NCBI RefSeq assembly: GCF_019904175.1
Contig: NZ_CP061913.1
Span: 1,674,001-1,738,000, forward strand
Origin: Dactylosporangium vinaceum
Lineage (GTDB): Bacteria > Actinomycetota > Actinomycetes > Mycobacteriales > Micromonosporaceae
Length of the DNA: 64,000 nt
Direction: 5' to 3'
The translations under genes and the position numbers were made by a program. Below the pieces are notes generated by a model. That model saw only the letters and a list, made by a program, of their open reading frames with translations, was not told the origin of the DNA and did no database searches. Shown here piece after piece: positions 1 to 9,847 of this stretch; position 1 is the first letter of the stretch; each line of letters begins with the position of its first letter.

Positions 1-1482
<1,482 letters not shown>

Positions 1483-1511
1483 CGTTCGTCGGTCTTTGGT
1501 CGGTTGCTTGG

Positions 1512-1550
1512 AAGGGCGCGCCGCTCACGGGTGGTGCGCCCTTTCTTTTC
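1512..1550 (+). terminator. Rho-independent terminator-like hairpin between atpD and atpC
   Basis: AAGGGCGC at 1512-1519 pairs exactly with GCGCCCTT at 1536-1543, inner GCC/GG pairs can extend the stem, and a T-rich tail (TTTCTTTT) follows. This would end or attenuate the atp operon transcript before atpC. Confidence 0.75.
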
Positions 1551-1594
1551 GTTACGGGAATCTGAAATTTTCGGCAAAGACACTGCGCGGGGCG

Positions 1595-1608
1595 GTGACG
1601 TGGGTCAC
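1595..1608. promoter_or_regulatory. CRP/FNR-family site candidate upstream of atpC
   Basis: GTGA-N6-TCAC (GTGACGTGGGTCAC) is a perfect half-site pair of the CRP-type consensus TGTGA-N6-TCACA. It lies about 150 bases upstream of atpC and downstream of the hairpin, so it may control a separate atpC promoter. Chance occurrence cannot be excluded. Confidence 0.4.
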
Positions 1609-1755
1609 GCTCTGAAGTGTTCGGACCGAGGTGGCGCGTGCGGCGCGATCGGCCTGTTCACCAGGTGTGCCAACGTGGTGAGGCCCACTGCTCCCCGCGC
1701 CCGATGATTGACTAGACTCGTCCAAACCGGATCGCGCACACGAGGAGTAACTAGC

Positions 1756-2040
1756 GTGGCGAGGCAGCTGAACGTCGAGCTCGTAGCCGTCGAGGAGAAA
1801 GTGTGGTCCGGCGACGCGGACATGGTGGTGGCGCGCACCACCGAGGGTGAGCTCGGTGTGCTCTACGGCCACGAGCAGCTGCTCGGCCAGCTCGCCGAAG
1901 AGGGCCAGGTGCGCATCAAGCAGGGTGGCCGGGAGATCGCCTACGACGTGTTCGGCGGGTTCATTTCCGTCACCGGCACCGGCGTGACGATCCTCGCCGA
2001 GAGCTGCACCCCCGCCACCGCCTCCTCCGCAGCCCACTAA
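1756..2040 (+). CDS. atpC: F1 ATP synthase subunit epsilon (short form)
   Basis: Epsilon subunit of the F1 central stalk. The beta-sandwich domain is recognisable: LNVELVAVEEKVWSGDADMV near the start, then GELGVLYGHEQLL and a GGFISV strand. The GTG at 1756 is chosen because GAGGAG at 1742-1747 is correctly spaced; the frame stays open upstream but gives non-homologous sequence. At 94 residues it ends soon after the beta-sandwich and lacks the C-terminal helical hairpin that regulates ATP hydrolysis in the roughly 120-140-residue subunits of many bacteria. A 273-bp gap with a hairpin separates it from atpD. Confidence 0.9.
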   Translation: MARQLNVELVAVEEKVWSGDADMVVARTTEGELGVLYGHEQLLGQLAEEGQVRIKQGGREIAYDVFGGFISVTGTGVTILAESCTPATASSAAH

Positions 2041-2058
2041 AGCGACCGGGCGGCGCAG

Positions 2059-2514
2059 GTGAGGATCGTCGAGGGCATCGGCATCGCGGTCCTGGTCCTG
2101 CTCGCCGCCCTGGCGGTGCTGTTTCTGCGCCGTCTCGTGATCGCCCGGCAGGGCGGCACCATCGAGCTCGGCGTCCGCCTGAGCACCATGGTCCCCGGCC
2201 GCGGCTGGTCCGCCGGCCTGGCCCGGTTCGCCGGCGACGAGCTGCGGTGGTATCGCATCTTCAGCTTCTGGCCGGGCCCGCGCCGGGTCCTGACGCGGCG
2301 CGGGCTCGCCGTCGAGCGCCGCCGCATCCCCGACGCGGCCGAGCTGCTCGTGCTCCCGCCCGACTGGGTGATCGTCCGCTGCATCAACCGCCAGGCCCCG
2401 GTGGAGATTGCCATGGCCGAGCGTGCGCTCACCGGCTTTCTGTCCTGGGTCGAGGCCGCGCCTCCAGGAGAGTCCACCCCGGAGACGCGGCCCTATCGCT
2501 ACAAGACGGGCTGA
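2059..2514 (+). CDS. DUF2550 family membrane-anchored protein
   Basis: A 151-residue protein of unknown function. One hydrophobic helix (about residues 5-25, IGIAVLVLLAALAVLFL) is followed by RRL and a soluble domain with the GWSAGLARFAGDELRWYRIFS-type core of DUF2550 proteins, which usually sit directly after atpC in actinobacteria. It starts with GTG 19 bases after atpC, so it is probably co-transcribed. Its 3' end overlaps the convergent adenosyltransferase gene by 16 bases. Confidence 0.8.
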   Translation: MRIVEGIGIAVLVLLAALAVLFLRRLVIARQGGTIELGVRLSTMVPGRGWSAGLARFAGDELRWYRIFSFWPGPRRVLTRRGLAVERRRIPDAAELLVLPPDWVIVRCINRQAPVEIAMAERALTGFLSWVEAAPPGESTPETRPYRYKTG

Positions 2515-3077
2515 CCGCCCGGCACCCACTTGACGTCGCCCCCTGGGTTTGCGGACCGGCACAGAATGAAGAGCAGGTCCGAAAGCCGGTTGAGGTACTC
2601 CAGCGCGACGACGTTCGTCCGGTCCGCGTCGACCTCCCACAGGGCCCAACCGCTGCGCTCCGCGCGCCGGGACACCGTGCGGGCCACGTGCAGCAGCGCG
2701 GCGCCTGGGGTGCCGCCGGGCAGGATGAAGGAGTCCAGCTTGGGCAGCTCCGCGTTGAACTCGTCACACCACTGCTCCAGCCGGGTCACCTGCTCCGGCG
2801 TGACCCGCAGCGGCGGGTGCGGCGGGTCGGCGGACACGGGGTTGCACAGGTCCGCGCCGACGTCGAAGAGGTCGTTCTGGACGGCGCGGAGCACCGCCGC
2901 GATCCGCTCGTCGAGCGCACCCAGCGCCAGCGCGGCGCCGATCGCCGCGTTGGCCTCGTCGACATCGGCGTACGCGACCAGGCGCGGGTCCGTCTTGGAC
3001 ACGCGCGAGAAGTCGCCAAGTCCAGTGGTACCGGTGTCGCCGGTCTTCGTGTAGATCCGCGTGAGGTGAATGGCCAT
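2499..3077 (-). CDS. PduO-type cob(I)alamin adenosyltransferase
   Basis: Transfers the adenosyl group of ATP to cob(I)alamin, making coenzyme B12. The 192-residue protein has the N-terminal ATP-binding motif [14 protein letters not shown], the [10 protein letters not shown] segment, the LILPGG-like region ([19 protein letters not shown]) and the C-terminal [11 protein letters not shown] signature. The start is the ATG reading [14 protein letters not shown]. It is divergent from murA with a 28-base gap. It could supply cofactor to the B12 mutase encoded at 5806-7779 (inference). Confidence 0.92.
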   Translation of the reverse strand: MAIHLTRIYTKTGDTGTTGLGDFSRVSKTDPRLVAYADVDEANAAIGAALALGALDERIAAVLRAVQNDLFDVGADLCNPVSADPPHPPLRVTPEQVTRLEQWCDEFNAELPKLDSFILPGGTPGAALLHVARTVSRRAERSGWALWEVDADRTNVVALEYLNRLSDLLFILCRSANPGGDVKWVPGGQPVL

Positions 3078-3079
3078 GG

Positions 3080-3107
3080 TTTTCACGGTACGGAATCCCC
3101 CTACGAT
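3080..3107 (+). promoter_or_regulatory. Candidate murA promoter
   Basis: TTTTCA (3080-3085), a 16-base spacer and TACGAT (3102-3107) resemble a primary sigma factor promoter. The -10 hexamer lies 7 bases before an in-frame GTG at 3115, which suggests a leaderless murA mRNA starting there rather than at the ATG at 3106. Confidence 0.4.
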
Positions 3108-4389
3108 GACGGACGTGGACGTGATCCGTGTGATGGGCGGGACCCGGCTGGCCGGGGACGTATCCGTGGTCGGGGCGAAGAACTCGGCCCTCAAGCTGAT
3201 GGCGGCGGCCCTGCTGGCCACCGGCCGCAGCGTGCTGACGAACGTGCCGCGCATCACCGACATCGCCATCATGGCCGAGGTGCTGCGCCGCCTCGGCTGT
3301 GACGTCGAGCAGGACGAGGACCGCGTCGTCATCGACGTGCCCGACGAGCTGGGCACCGAGGCCGACTACGACCTGGTCCGCCGCCTGCGCGCCTCGATCT
3401 GCGTCCTCGGCCCGCTCGTCGCCCGCCGCGGCCACGTCCGCGTGGCGCACCCCGGCGGCGACGCCATCGGCTCCCGCGGCCTGGACATGCACGTCGAGGG
3501 CCTGCGCCGGATGGGCGCCGACGTCTCCGGCGAGCACGGCTTCGTCATCGCCACCGCCCCCAAGCTCCACGGCGCCACCATCTGGCTGGACTTCCCGAGC
3601 GTCGGCGCGACGGAGAACCTGCTGATGGCCGCCGTCCTCGCCAACGGCCGCACCGAGATCGACAACGCGGCCCGCGAGCCGGAGATCGTCGACATCTGCC
3701 GCATGCTCACCGACATGGGCGCCGACATCGAGGGAGCCGGCTCCTCGCGGCTGGTCATCCAGGGCGTCCCGGAACTCCGCCCGGTCGAGCACCGCACCAT
3801 CGGCGACCGCATCGTGGCCGGCACCTGGGCCTTCGGCGCCGCCATGACCCGCGGTGACGTGACGGTGCACGGGATCGACCCGGCGTTCCTGGAGATCGCC
3901 CTGGACAAGGTCGTGACCGCCGGCGGTGAGGTCACCACCAACCCGGACTCGTTCCGGGTGGTCATGCCCTCCCGCCCGAAGGCCGTGGACATCGTGACCC
4001 TCCCGTTCCCCGGGTTCGCCACCGACCTGCTCCCGATGGCGGTGGGCCTGGCCGCGGTGAGCGAGGGCTCTTCCCTGGTGACCGAGAACATCTTCGACGG
4101 CCGCTTCATGTTCATCAACGAAATGTCCCGCCTGGGCGCCGACATCCGCACCGACGGCCACCACGCGGTCGTCCGCGGCAAGGACCGCCTGTCGGGCGCC
4201 CCGGTGACCGCCACCGACATCCGAGCCGGCGCGGGCCTGGCGATCGCCGGCCTGTGCGCCGACGGGATCACCGAGGTCCGCCACGTCCACCACATCGACC
4301 GCGGCTACCCGAGCTTCGAGTCCGATCTGCGGGGCCTCGGCGTCCAGGTGGAGCGGGCCGTAGCGCCACCGGACCAGTTCGACTTCTGA
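3106..4389 (+). CDS. murA: UDP-N-acetylglucosamine 1-carboxyvinyltransferase
   Basis: Catalyses the first committed step of peptidoglycan synthesis, transfer of enolpyruvate from PEP to UDP-GlcNAc in the cytoplasm. The 427-residue protein shows the N-terminal [15 protein letters not shown] motif, [11 protein letters not shown] and the C-terminal [14 protein letters not shown]. The catalytic loop reads [13 protein letters not shown]: the cysteine that fosfomycin alkylates in most MurA enzymes is an aspartate here (codon 3460-3462). The same replacement occurs naturally in mycobacterial MurA and predicts intrinsic fosfomycin insensitivity. The start may instead be the GTG at 3115, which fits homologue N-termini and a leaderless promoter. 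Confidence 0.95.
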   Translation: MTDVDVIRVMGGTRLAGDVSVVGAKNSALKLMAAALLATGRSVLTNVPRITDIAIMAEVLRRLGCDVEQDEDRVVIDVPDELGTEADYDLVRRLRASICVLGPLVARRGHVRVAHPGGDAIGSRGLDMHVEGLRRMGADVSGEHGFVIATAPKLHGATIWLDFPSVGATENLLMAAVLANGRTEIDNAAREPEIVDICRMLTDMGADIEGAGSSRLVIQGVPELRPVEHRTIGDRIVAGTWAFGAAMTRGDVTVHGIDPAFLEIALDKVVTAGGEVTTNPDSFRVVMPSRPKAVDIVTLPFPGFATDLLPMAVGLAAVSEGSSLVTENIFDGRFMFINEMSRLGADIRTDGHHAVVRGKDRLSGAPVTATDIRAGAGLAIAGLCADGITEVRHVHHIDRGYPSFESDLRGLGVQVERAVAPPDQFDF

Positions 4390-4401
4390 CCCCGGGCCCG
4401 G

Positions 4402-4441
4402 CCCACCCGGGCGCCGAACGCGAGAGCGCGGCCCGGGTGGG
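4402..4441. terminator. Strong inverted repeat between convergent murA and DUF4126 genes
   Basis: CCCACCCGGGC at 4402-4412 pairs perfectly with GCCCGGGTGGG at 4431-4441 (11 bp, 18-base loop). It lacks a long T tract but sits exactly between two convergent genes, as a bidirectional terminator would. Confidence 0.6.
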
Positions 4442-4468
4442 TGGGGGTGACGGTCTGCCCCGTCGGGG

Positions 4469-5101
4469 TCAGGGGGCCGGGCGGTAGCCCTGGGCGGCGG
4501 CCCACTTCGCGGCGGCCTTCTCCTCCTTGCGGCGCTTGCGGCGGCGCATGAGCCAGCCGAACGACACGAAGATCAGCAGGACGAAGAGCAGGACGATCAA
4601 CGGGAAGACGATGGCCAGCACCGACAGGGCCACGCTGAAGAAGTCCTCGATGGTGCTCACGATCGGGGCGCCGACCCCGACTGTCGTCGCGTTGATGACC
4701 GGGCGGGCCGCGGCCTTCATGCCGTGGACGCCGAGCGATATGGCGCCGCCCACCACTATGGGTACCCATTGATGGCTCGTGAAAAATGATCCCGGGTCCG
4801 TCACCGTGACCGTCTCCGAGCTCGACGCGGCGCCGAAGGCCAGACCGCCCGCCGTGGGGCGGATGAAGGTCTGGATGACGTCGTTCACGTGGTCGAGCAT
4901 CGGTATCTTGTCCGCGACGAACTCGATCGCGAGCAGGACCGCGACGATCGTCAGGGTCCAGCCGTTCTCCATCCACGCCCAGTTGGACGGCAGCGTGATC
5001 AGGTCCGAGTAACGCGCGAGCAGGCCGATGGCCATGAGCGGGATGTACGCGTTGAGCCCGGCCGATGTGGCGAGGCCGAGACCCGTCAATGACTCCAACA
5101 C
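4469..5101 (-). CDS. DUF4126 family membrane protein
   Basis: A roughly 210-residue integral membrane protein of unknown function. The N-terminus GLGLATSAGLNAYIPLMAIG is the DUF4126 hallmark. Several hydrophobic segments follow, the last being FPLIVLLFVLLIFVSFGWL, and then a basic, lysine- and alanine-rich cytoplasmic tail (RRRKRRKEEKAAAKWAAAQG). The GTG at 5101 is used as start; AGGAG overlaps it, so a TTG three bases downstream is also possible. Upstream in-frame codons lack membrane-protein character. It is divergent from nucS. Confidence 0.75.
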   Translation of the reverse strand: MLESLTGLGLATSAGLNAYIPLMAIGLLARYSDLITLPSNWAWMENGWTLTIVAVLLAIEFVADKIPMLDHVNDVIQTFIRPTAGGLAFGAASSSETVTVTDPGSFFTSHQWVPIVVGGAISLGVHGMKAAARPVINATTVGVGAPIVSTIEDFFSVALSVLAIVFPLIVLLFVLLIFVSFGWLMRRRKRRKEEKAAAKWAAAQGYRPAP

Positions 5102-5146
5102 TCCTAAAGCATGACATCGGGGTGCCAGTCCCACAGCCTGGGCGGT

Positions 5147-5152
5147 TAGGCT
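5147..5152 (+). promoter_or_regulatory. -10 element for leaderless nucS
   Basis: TAGGCT (TANNNT class) ends 7 bases before the GTG start of nucS and no Shine-Dalgarno sequence is present, so transcription probably starts at or next to the start codon. Confidence 0.5.
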
Positions 5153-5159
5153 GTCCGCC

Positions 5160-5819
5160 GTGCGTCTCGTCATCGCCAAGTGCTCGGTCGACTACATCGG
5201 CCGGCTCACGGCCCACCTCGCGCCCGCGACCCGCCTGCTGCTCATCAAGGCGGACGGGTCGATCTCGATCCACGCCGACGACCGGGCGTACAAGCCGCTG
5301 AACTGGATGTCCCCGCCCTGCCGGCTGGAGGAGACCGAGGGGCTGTGGCGGGTCGTCAACAAGGGCGGCGAGGAGCTGCGGATCACGATCGAGGAGATCC
5401 TGCACGACAGCTCGCACGAGCTGGGCATCGACCCGGGCCTGGTCAAGGACGGTGTCGAGGCGCACCTGCAGGAGCTGCTGGCGGCCGCGCCGGAGACGCT
5501 GGGCAGCGGGTTCACGCTTGTCCGGCGCGAGTACATGACCGCGATCGGGCCCGTCGACCTGCTCTGCCGCAACGGCGAGGGCGCGACCGTGGCTGTGGAG
5601 ATCAAGCGCCGGGGTGAGATCGACGGCGTGGAGCAGCTGACCCGATACCTCGAGCTGCTCGGCCGCGACCCCCTGCTCGCCCCGGTGTCGGGAATCTTCG
5701 CGGCGCAGGAGATCAAGCCGCAGGCCCGCGTGCTCGCCGAGGACCGGGGCATCCGCTGCGTCGTGCTCGACTACAACGCCCTGCGCGGGGCGAAGAAGGA
5801 CGAGCTCACGCTGTTCTAG
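5160..5819 (+). CDS. nucS: Mismatch-specific endonuclease NucS
   Basis: NucS/EndoMS makes double-strand cuts at mismatches and is the MutS/MutL-independent mismatch-repair nuclease of many actinobacteria. The 219-residue protein has the N-terminal [20 protein letters not shown] domain, a C-terminal RecB-like nuclease core ([30 protein letters not shown]) and the terminal KDELTLF, which resembles a sliding-clamp-binding peptide. The GTG start follows a -10 element without a ribosome-binding site. The last 14 bases overlap the convergent mutase gene. Confidence 0.95.
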   Translation: MRLVIAKCSVDYIGRLTAHLAPATRLLLIKADGSISIHADDRAYKPLNWMSPPCRLEETEGLWRVVNKGGEELRITIEEILHDSSHELGIDPGLVKDGVEAHLQELLAAAPETLGSGFTLVRREYMTAIGPVDLLCRNGEGATVAVEIKRRGEIDGVEQLTRYLELLGRDPLLAPVSGIFAAQEIKPQARVLAEDRGIRCVVLDYNALRGAKKDELTLF

Positions 5820-7779
5820 CCGCGCAGATCACGCTCACCAGCTCATCGATCACGTCCGTGATCGCGAAGTCCTTGGGCGTGAACACCCGGGCCACCCCGG
5901 CGGCCAGCAGCGTCTGCGCGTCGGCGGGCGGGATGATGCCGCCCACCACCACGGGCAGGTCGGCGAGCCCGGCCGCGCGCAGACCCGACAGCACGGACTC
6001 CACCACGGCCAGGTGCGATCCCGACAAGACCGACAAACCTACTAGATTGACGTCCTCCTCCACGGCCGCGGCCACGATCTGGGCCGGCGTCAGGCGGATG
6101 CCCTGGTACACCACCTCGAACCCGGCGTCGCGGGCCCGCATGGCGATCTGCTCGGCCCCGTTCGAATGCCCGTCGAGCCCCGGCTTCCCGATGAGCAGGC
6201 GCAGCCGGCCGGTTCCGAGCTCCGCGGCGGCCCGGCGGACCCGCTCCCGCACGGCGGTCAGGTCGCCGGCGGGGACGGATGACGTGTTCCCCAGCCCGGT
6301 CGGCGCTCGGTACTCCCCGAAGACCTCCCGCAGCACCCCCGCCCATTCGCCGGTCGTCACACCTGCGGCAACGCAGTCGAGCGTCGCCGCCATCAGGTTC
6401 GCGTCGCCGGCCGCGGCCGCCCGCAGGGCCGCGAGCGCCGCCGTCACGTCGCCGCGCGCCGCCCGCCAGGCGACGACCGAGTCGACAGCCGCCCGTTCGA
6501 CACCGGGGTCGATCAGCTCGATGCCGGCCGCGGTCAGCGGCGACGGCTCCGTCTCGGTGAAGCGGTTCACCCCGACCATGACGTCCTCGCCGCTCTCCAG
6601 CCGGGCCCGCCGCGCGGCCAGCGACGCCACTAGCGAGCGCTTGAGATACCCGGACTCGACGGCGGCCACCACCCCGCCCATCGACAGCACCCGGTCCAGC
6701 TCCTGCGAGGCCTCGGCCACGACCCCGTCCACCAGCGCGGTCATCACGTGCGAGCCCTCGAACAGGTCTGGGTACTCCAGCAGATCCGACTCGAAGGCCA
6801 GCACCTGCTGCATGCGCAGCGACCACTGCTGGTCCCACGGCCGCGGCAGTCCAAGTGCTTCGTTCCAGGCCGGCAGCTGTACCGCCCGAGCCCGCGCCGA
6901 CCGCGACAGTGTCACGCCGAGCATCTCCAGGACGATCCGCTGGACGTTGTTCTCCGGCTGGGCCTCGGTCAGGCCGAGCGAGTTGACCTGCACCCCGTAG
7001 CGGAACCGGCGCGCGGCCGCGTCCCGCACCCCGTAGCGCTCGAGCGTGATCCGGTCCCAGAGCACGGTGAACGCCCGCATCTTCGCCGTCTCCTCGACGA
7101 AGCGCACGGACGCGTTGACGAAGAACGACATCCGGGCCACGACCGACGCGAAGCCGGAGTCCGGCACCTGGCCCGACGAGCGCACCGCGTCCAGCACGGC
7201 GATCGCCGTGGCCAGGGCGAACGCGACCTCCTGCACGGGCGTCGCCCCGGCCTCCTGCAGGTGGTACGAGCAGATGTTCACCGGGTTCCAGCGCGGGCAG
7301 TTCGCGACCGTCCAGGCGATGGTGTCGGTGGTGAGGCGCAGCGACGGGCCGGGCGGGAAGATGTGCGTGCCCCGGGACAGGTACTCCTTCACGATGTCGT
7401 TCTGCGTGGTGCCGGCCAGGGACGCGAGGTCGACGCCCTGCTCGCGGGCGCACGTGACGTACAACGCCAGCAGCCACATCGCCGTCGCGTTGATGGTCAT
7501 CGAGGTGTTCGCCCGCCCGAGGTCGATGCCGTCGAACAGGGCGCGCACGTCGCCGAGGTGCGCGACAGGCACGCCGACCCGCCCGACCTCGCCGCGGGCC
7601 GCTTCGGCGTCGGGGTCGTAGCCGGTCTGGGTCGGCAGGTCGAACGCCACCGAGAGGCCGGTCTGCCCCTTGGCCAGGTTGCGGCGGAAGAGGGCGTTGG
7701 AGGCGGCCGCCGAGGAGTGGCCGGCATAGGTGCGCATGACCCACGGGCGGTCGCGTTCGGGGAGCCTCTCGGTCACCAT
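5806..7779 (-). CDS. meaA: MeaA-type coenzyme B12-dependent mutase (probable ethylmalonyl-CoA mutase)
   Basis: A single 657-residue chain fuses the acyl-CoA mutase barrel to a C-terminal B12-binding domain, the layout of MeaA/ethylmalonyl-CoA mutase. The barrel shows [37 protein letters not shown] and [17 protein letters not shown]. The B12 domain has DGHSNG (lower-ligand His), [11 protein letters not shown] and VVVGGIIPP. The substrate cannot be proved from sequence, but ccr, epimerase, thiolase and meaB at 58-62 kb favour ethylmalonyl-CoA over methylmalonyl-CoA. The ATG at 7779 lies exactly at the predicted start of a leaderless transcript. Confidence 0.88.
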   Translation of the reverse strand: MVTERLPERDRPWVMRTYAGHSSAAASNALFRRNLAKGQTGLSVAFDLPTQTGYDPDAEAARGEVGRVGVPVAHLGDVRALFDGIDLGRANTSMTINATAMWLLALYVTCAREQGVDLASLAGTTQNDIVKEYLSRGTHIFPPGPSLRLTTDTIAWTVANCPRWNPVNICSYHLQEAGATPVQEVAFALATAIAVLDAVRSSGQVPDSGFASVVARMSFFVNASVRFVEETAKMRAFTVLWDRITLERYGVRDAAARRFRYGVQVNSLGLTEAQPENNVQRIVLEMLGVTLSRSARARAVQLPAWNEALGLPRPWDQQWSLRMQQVLAFESDLLEYPDLFEGSHVMTALVDGVVAEASQELDRVLSMGGVVAAVESGYLKRSLVASLAARRARLESGEDVMVGVNRFTETEPSPLTAAGIELIDPGVERAAVDSVVAWRAARGDVTAALAALRAAAAGDANLMAATLDCVAAGVTTGEWAGVLREVFGEYRAPTGLGNTSSVPAGDLTAVRERVRRAAAELGTGRLRLLIGKPGLDGHSNGAEQIAMRARDAGFEVVYQGIRLTPAQIVAAAVEEDVNLVGLSVLSGSHLAVVESVLSGLRAAGLADLPVVVGGIIPPADAQTLLAAGVARVFTPKDFAITDVIDELVSVICAARTA

Positions 7780-7785
7780 GCGAGT

Positions 7786-7804
7786 ACCCTACTGAACGGT
7801 AACT
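7786..7804 (-). promoter_or_regulatory. meaA promoter -10 with overlapping operator-like dyad
   Basis: On the minus strand TAGGGT (7791-7786) ends 6 bases before the meaA ATG, giving a leaderless start. A dyad of the form TACnGnnCnGTA (CTACTGAACGGTAA, 7789-7802) overlaps it. The ccr promoter carries the same dyad with the same 3-base offset from its -10 element. Confidence 0.55.
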
Positions 7805-7834
7805 AGGGGAACCCGGTGAAAGTTGTCACCGCTC

Positions 7835-7840
7835 TATAGT
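7835..7840 (+). promoter_or_regulatory. -10 element for ABC transporter operon
   Basis: TATAGT matches the -10 consensus at 5 of 6 positions and ends 7 bases before the GTG at 7848. There is no Shine-Dalgarno sequence, so the mRNA is probably leaderless. The element shares a 70-base divergent promoter region with meaA. Confidence 0.5.
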
Positions 7841-7847
7841 GAACGCC

Positions 7848-8705
7848 GTGGCGGATGCGATCACGGTGCGCGGCCTGCGCAAGGCGTACGGGAAGGCCTT
7901 CGCCGTCGATGGCGTCGACCTCGACGTCCGGGTCGGCGAGGTCTTCGCGCTCCTCGGGCCGAACGGGGCCGGCAAGACCACGACGGTGGAGATCCTCGAG
8001 GGCTTCCGCCGCCGCACGTCGGGCGAGGTGGCGGTGCTGGGCCTCGATCCCCAGCGCGCGGACAAGGCGTGGCGGGCCCGGGTCGGAGTGGTGCTGCAGA
8101 GCACCGGCGAGTTCGACGACCTGACCGCCCGCGAGGTGGTCCACCACTTCGCGAACTACTACCCGGGCGCGGCCGACCCCGACGAGATCATCACGCGGGT
8201 CGGGCTGGCCGAGAAGCAGCACGACCGCACCCGCACCCTCTCCGGCGGCCAGAAGCGCCGCCTCGACGTGGCGCTCGGCATCGTCGGCCGCCCCGAGCTG
8301 CTGTTCCTGGACGAGCCCACGACCGGCTTCGACCCCGAGGCGCGGCGCGAGTTCTGGGCCGTCATCCGCGACCTGCGCGGCGCGGGCACGACGATCCTGC
8401 TCACCACCCACTACCTGGACGAGGCCGAGGCGCTGGCCGACCGGGTCGGCGTGCTCGCCGGCGGCCGGCTCATCGCCGTCGACACGCCCGCACAGCTCGG
8501 CGGGCGCGGTGAGGGCGGCGCCACCGTCGCCTGGACGAGCGAGGACGGCCCGAAGAGCGAGCGCACCGACGCCCCGACCGCGCTCGTCGCCCAGCTGTCC
8601 GAGCGGTTCGGCGGCGAGGTGCCGGGCCTGACCGTGACGCGACCGAGCCTCGAGGACGTATACCTGCGGATGATCGGCAGCCCCGAAGAAGTGACAGCGG
8701 CATGA
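7848..8705 (+). CDS. ABC transporter ATP-binding protein (DrrA-like)
   Basis: ATPase subunit of an ABC-2-type exporter. Walker A GPNGAGKTTT, the Q-loop region VGVVLQSTGEFDDLT, signature LSGGQKRRLDVALG, Walker B LLFLDEPTTGFDPE and the switch histidine in TTHYLDEAEALADR are all present. A roughly 60-residue C-terminal extension is typical of drug and polyketide exporters. A GTG at 7839 is also in frame; 7848 is preferred because of the -10 spacing. The stop overlaps the permease ATG by 4 bases. The substrate cannot be inferred. Confidence 0.92.
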   Translation: MADAITVRGLRKAYGKAFAVDGVDLDVRVGEVFALLGPNGAGKTTTVEILEGFRRRTSGEVAVLGLDPQRADKAWRARVGVVLQSTGEFDDLTAREVVHHFANYYPGAADPDEIITRVGLAEKQHDRTRTLSGGQKRRLDVALGIVGRPELLFLDEPTTGFDPEARREFWAVIRDLRGAGTTILLTTHYLDEAEALADRVGVLAGGRLIAVDTPAQLGGRGEGGATVAWTSEDGPKSERTDAPTALVAQLSERFGGEVPGLTVTRPSLEDVYLRMIGSPEEVTAA

Positions 8706-9487
8706 ACACCCTGCGGCTCGGCCTCCTGCGCGGCGGCCTCGAGATCAAGCAGTTCCTGCGCAGCCGCGAGTCGGTGGTCTTCACCCTCGCGTTCCCGCTG
8801 ATCCTGCTGTGCGTGTTCGGCGCGGTGTTCGGCGGCGAGATCGCGCCAGGTGTGACCTTCACGCAGTACTTCGCGGCCGGCATGATCGCCGCGGGCCTGC
8901 TCTCGACGGGCTTCCAGAGCCTGGCCATCCAGATCCCGATGGAGCGCGAGAAGGGCATCCTCAAGCGCCTGCGCGGCACGCCGATGCCGCGGGCCGCCTA
9001 CTTCATCGGCAAGGTCGTCATGGTCCTGGTCATCGGCCTGGTCGAGACCGTCCTGCTGGTCACGGTGGCCGCGCTGTTCTTCGGCGTGAAGCTCCCGGCC
9101 ACCGGCGAGAAGTGGCTGACGTTCGTCTGGGTGTCGCTGCTGGGGATCACCGCCTGCACGCTGTGCGGGATCGCGTTCTCCTCGCTGGCCAAGACCGGCC
9201 GCAGCGGCCCGGCCGTGGTGACCCCGGTCGCGATCGTGCTGCAGTTCATCTCGGGCGTCTTTTTCCAGTACTCCCAGCTGCCCGACTGGATGCGCGGCGT
9301 CGCCTCGGTCTTCCCGCTCAAGTGGATGACCCAGGGCATGCGCTCGGTCTTCCTGCCCGACTCCTTCGCGATCCGGGAGACCTCCGGCGCGTGGCAGCAC
9401 GGCACCATCGCGCTCGTCCTGGGCGGCTGGATCGTGCTGGCCCTCGCCCTGTGCCTGTTGACGTTCCGGTGGACCGAGCGCGACTAG
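8702..9487 (+). CDS. ABC-2 type transporter permease
   Basis: Membrane partner of the upstream ATPase, 261 residues. Six hydrophobic segments are visible, including VVFTLAFPLILLCVFGAVF, AAGMIAAGLL, VVMVLVIGLVETVLLVTVAALFF and the C-terminal TIALVLGGWIVLALALCLL. Between them lies the charged loop IPMEREKGILKRLRGTPMPR, characteristic of ABC-2 permeases. The ATG overlaps the upstream stop, so the genes are translationally coupled. Confidence 0.9.
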   Translation: MNTLRLGLLRGGLEIKQFLRSRESVVFTLAFPLILLCVFGAVFGGEIAPGVTFTQYFAAGMIAAGLLSTGFQSLAIQIPMEREKGILKRLRGTPMPRAAYFIGKVVMVLVIGLVETVLLVTVAALFFGVKLPATGEKWLTFVWVSLLGITACTLCGIAFSSLAKTGRSGPAVVTPVAIVLQFISGVFFQYSQLPDWMRGVASVFPLKWMTQGMRSVFLPDSFAIRETSGAWQHGTIALVLGGWIVLALALCLLTFRWTERD

Positions 9488-9511
9488 GAGTACGACCGAA
9501 GGGGCTCCTAG
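9484..9511. terminator. Inverted repeat between convergent genes
   Basis: CTAGGAG (9484-9490) pairs with CTCCTAG (9505-9511) and includes the stop codons of both convergent genes. There is no T tract, so it is only a candidate bidirectional terminator. Confidence 0.35.
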
Positions 9512-9834
9512 GAATTGATCAACCGCCGGGCCCGGTCCAGCTCGTCGGCGAAGACCAGGATGCGCACCATGCCGTCCGGCCCGGTGGCCAGCGTCGCGCG
9601 GACGCCGTTGGAGCGCAGCCGGTCCCGCACCTCGCGGGCGAACGCCAGGTCGCCCACCATCGACACCGAGCGCAGCAGCCCGTAGTCGGGCGTGCCGGGC
9701 GGCGCCGGGGGCAGTGCGGTGCCGTACTTCAGCAGACGGATGATGAGCAGCAGCGCGGCCAGCACACCGGCCGAGGCGGCCCATCCGGCAAGGTACATGA
9801 GGGGCACGTTGACAGTCTGCCACCAGTTGATCAC
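9508..9834 (-). CDS. Small membrane protein with DUF2007-like C-terminus
   Basis: A 108-residue protein with one N-terminal membrane helix (VPLMYLAGWAASAGVLAALLLIIRLL), a short proline-rich linker and a soluble tail (LLRSVSMVGDLAFAREVRDRLRSNG, RILVFADELDRARRLI). The tail resembles the small ferredoxin-like DUF2007 'putative signal transducing' domain; this is a pattern-level assignment only. It starts with GTG 13 bases after the histidine kinase stop, so the two are probably co-transcribed. Confidence 0.6.
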   Translation of the reverse strand: MINWWQTVNVPLMYLAGWAASAGVLAALLLIIRLLKYGTALPPAPPGTPDYGLLRSVSMVGDLAFAREVRDRLRSNGVRATLATGPDGMVRILVFADELDRARRLINS

Positions 9835-9847
9835 GCGGTGGCGGCTT

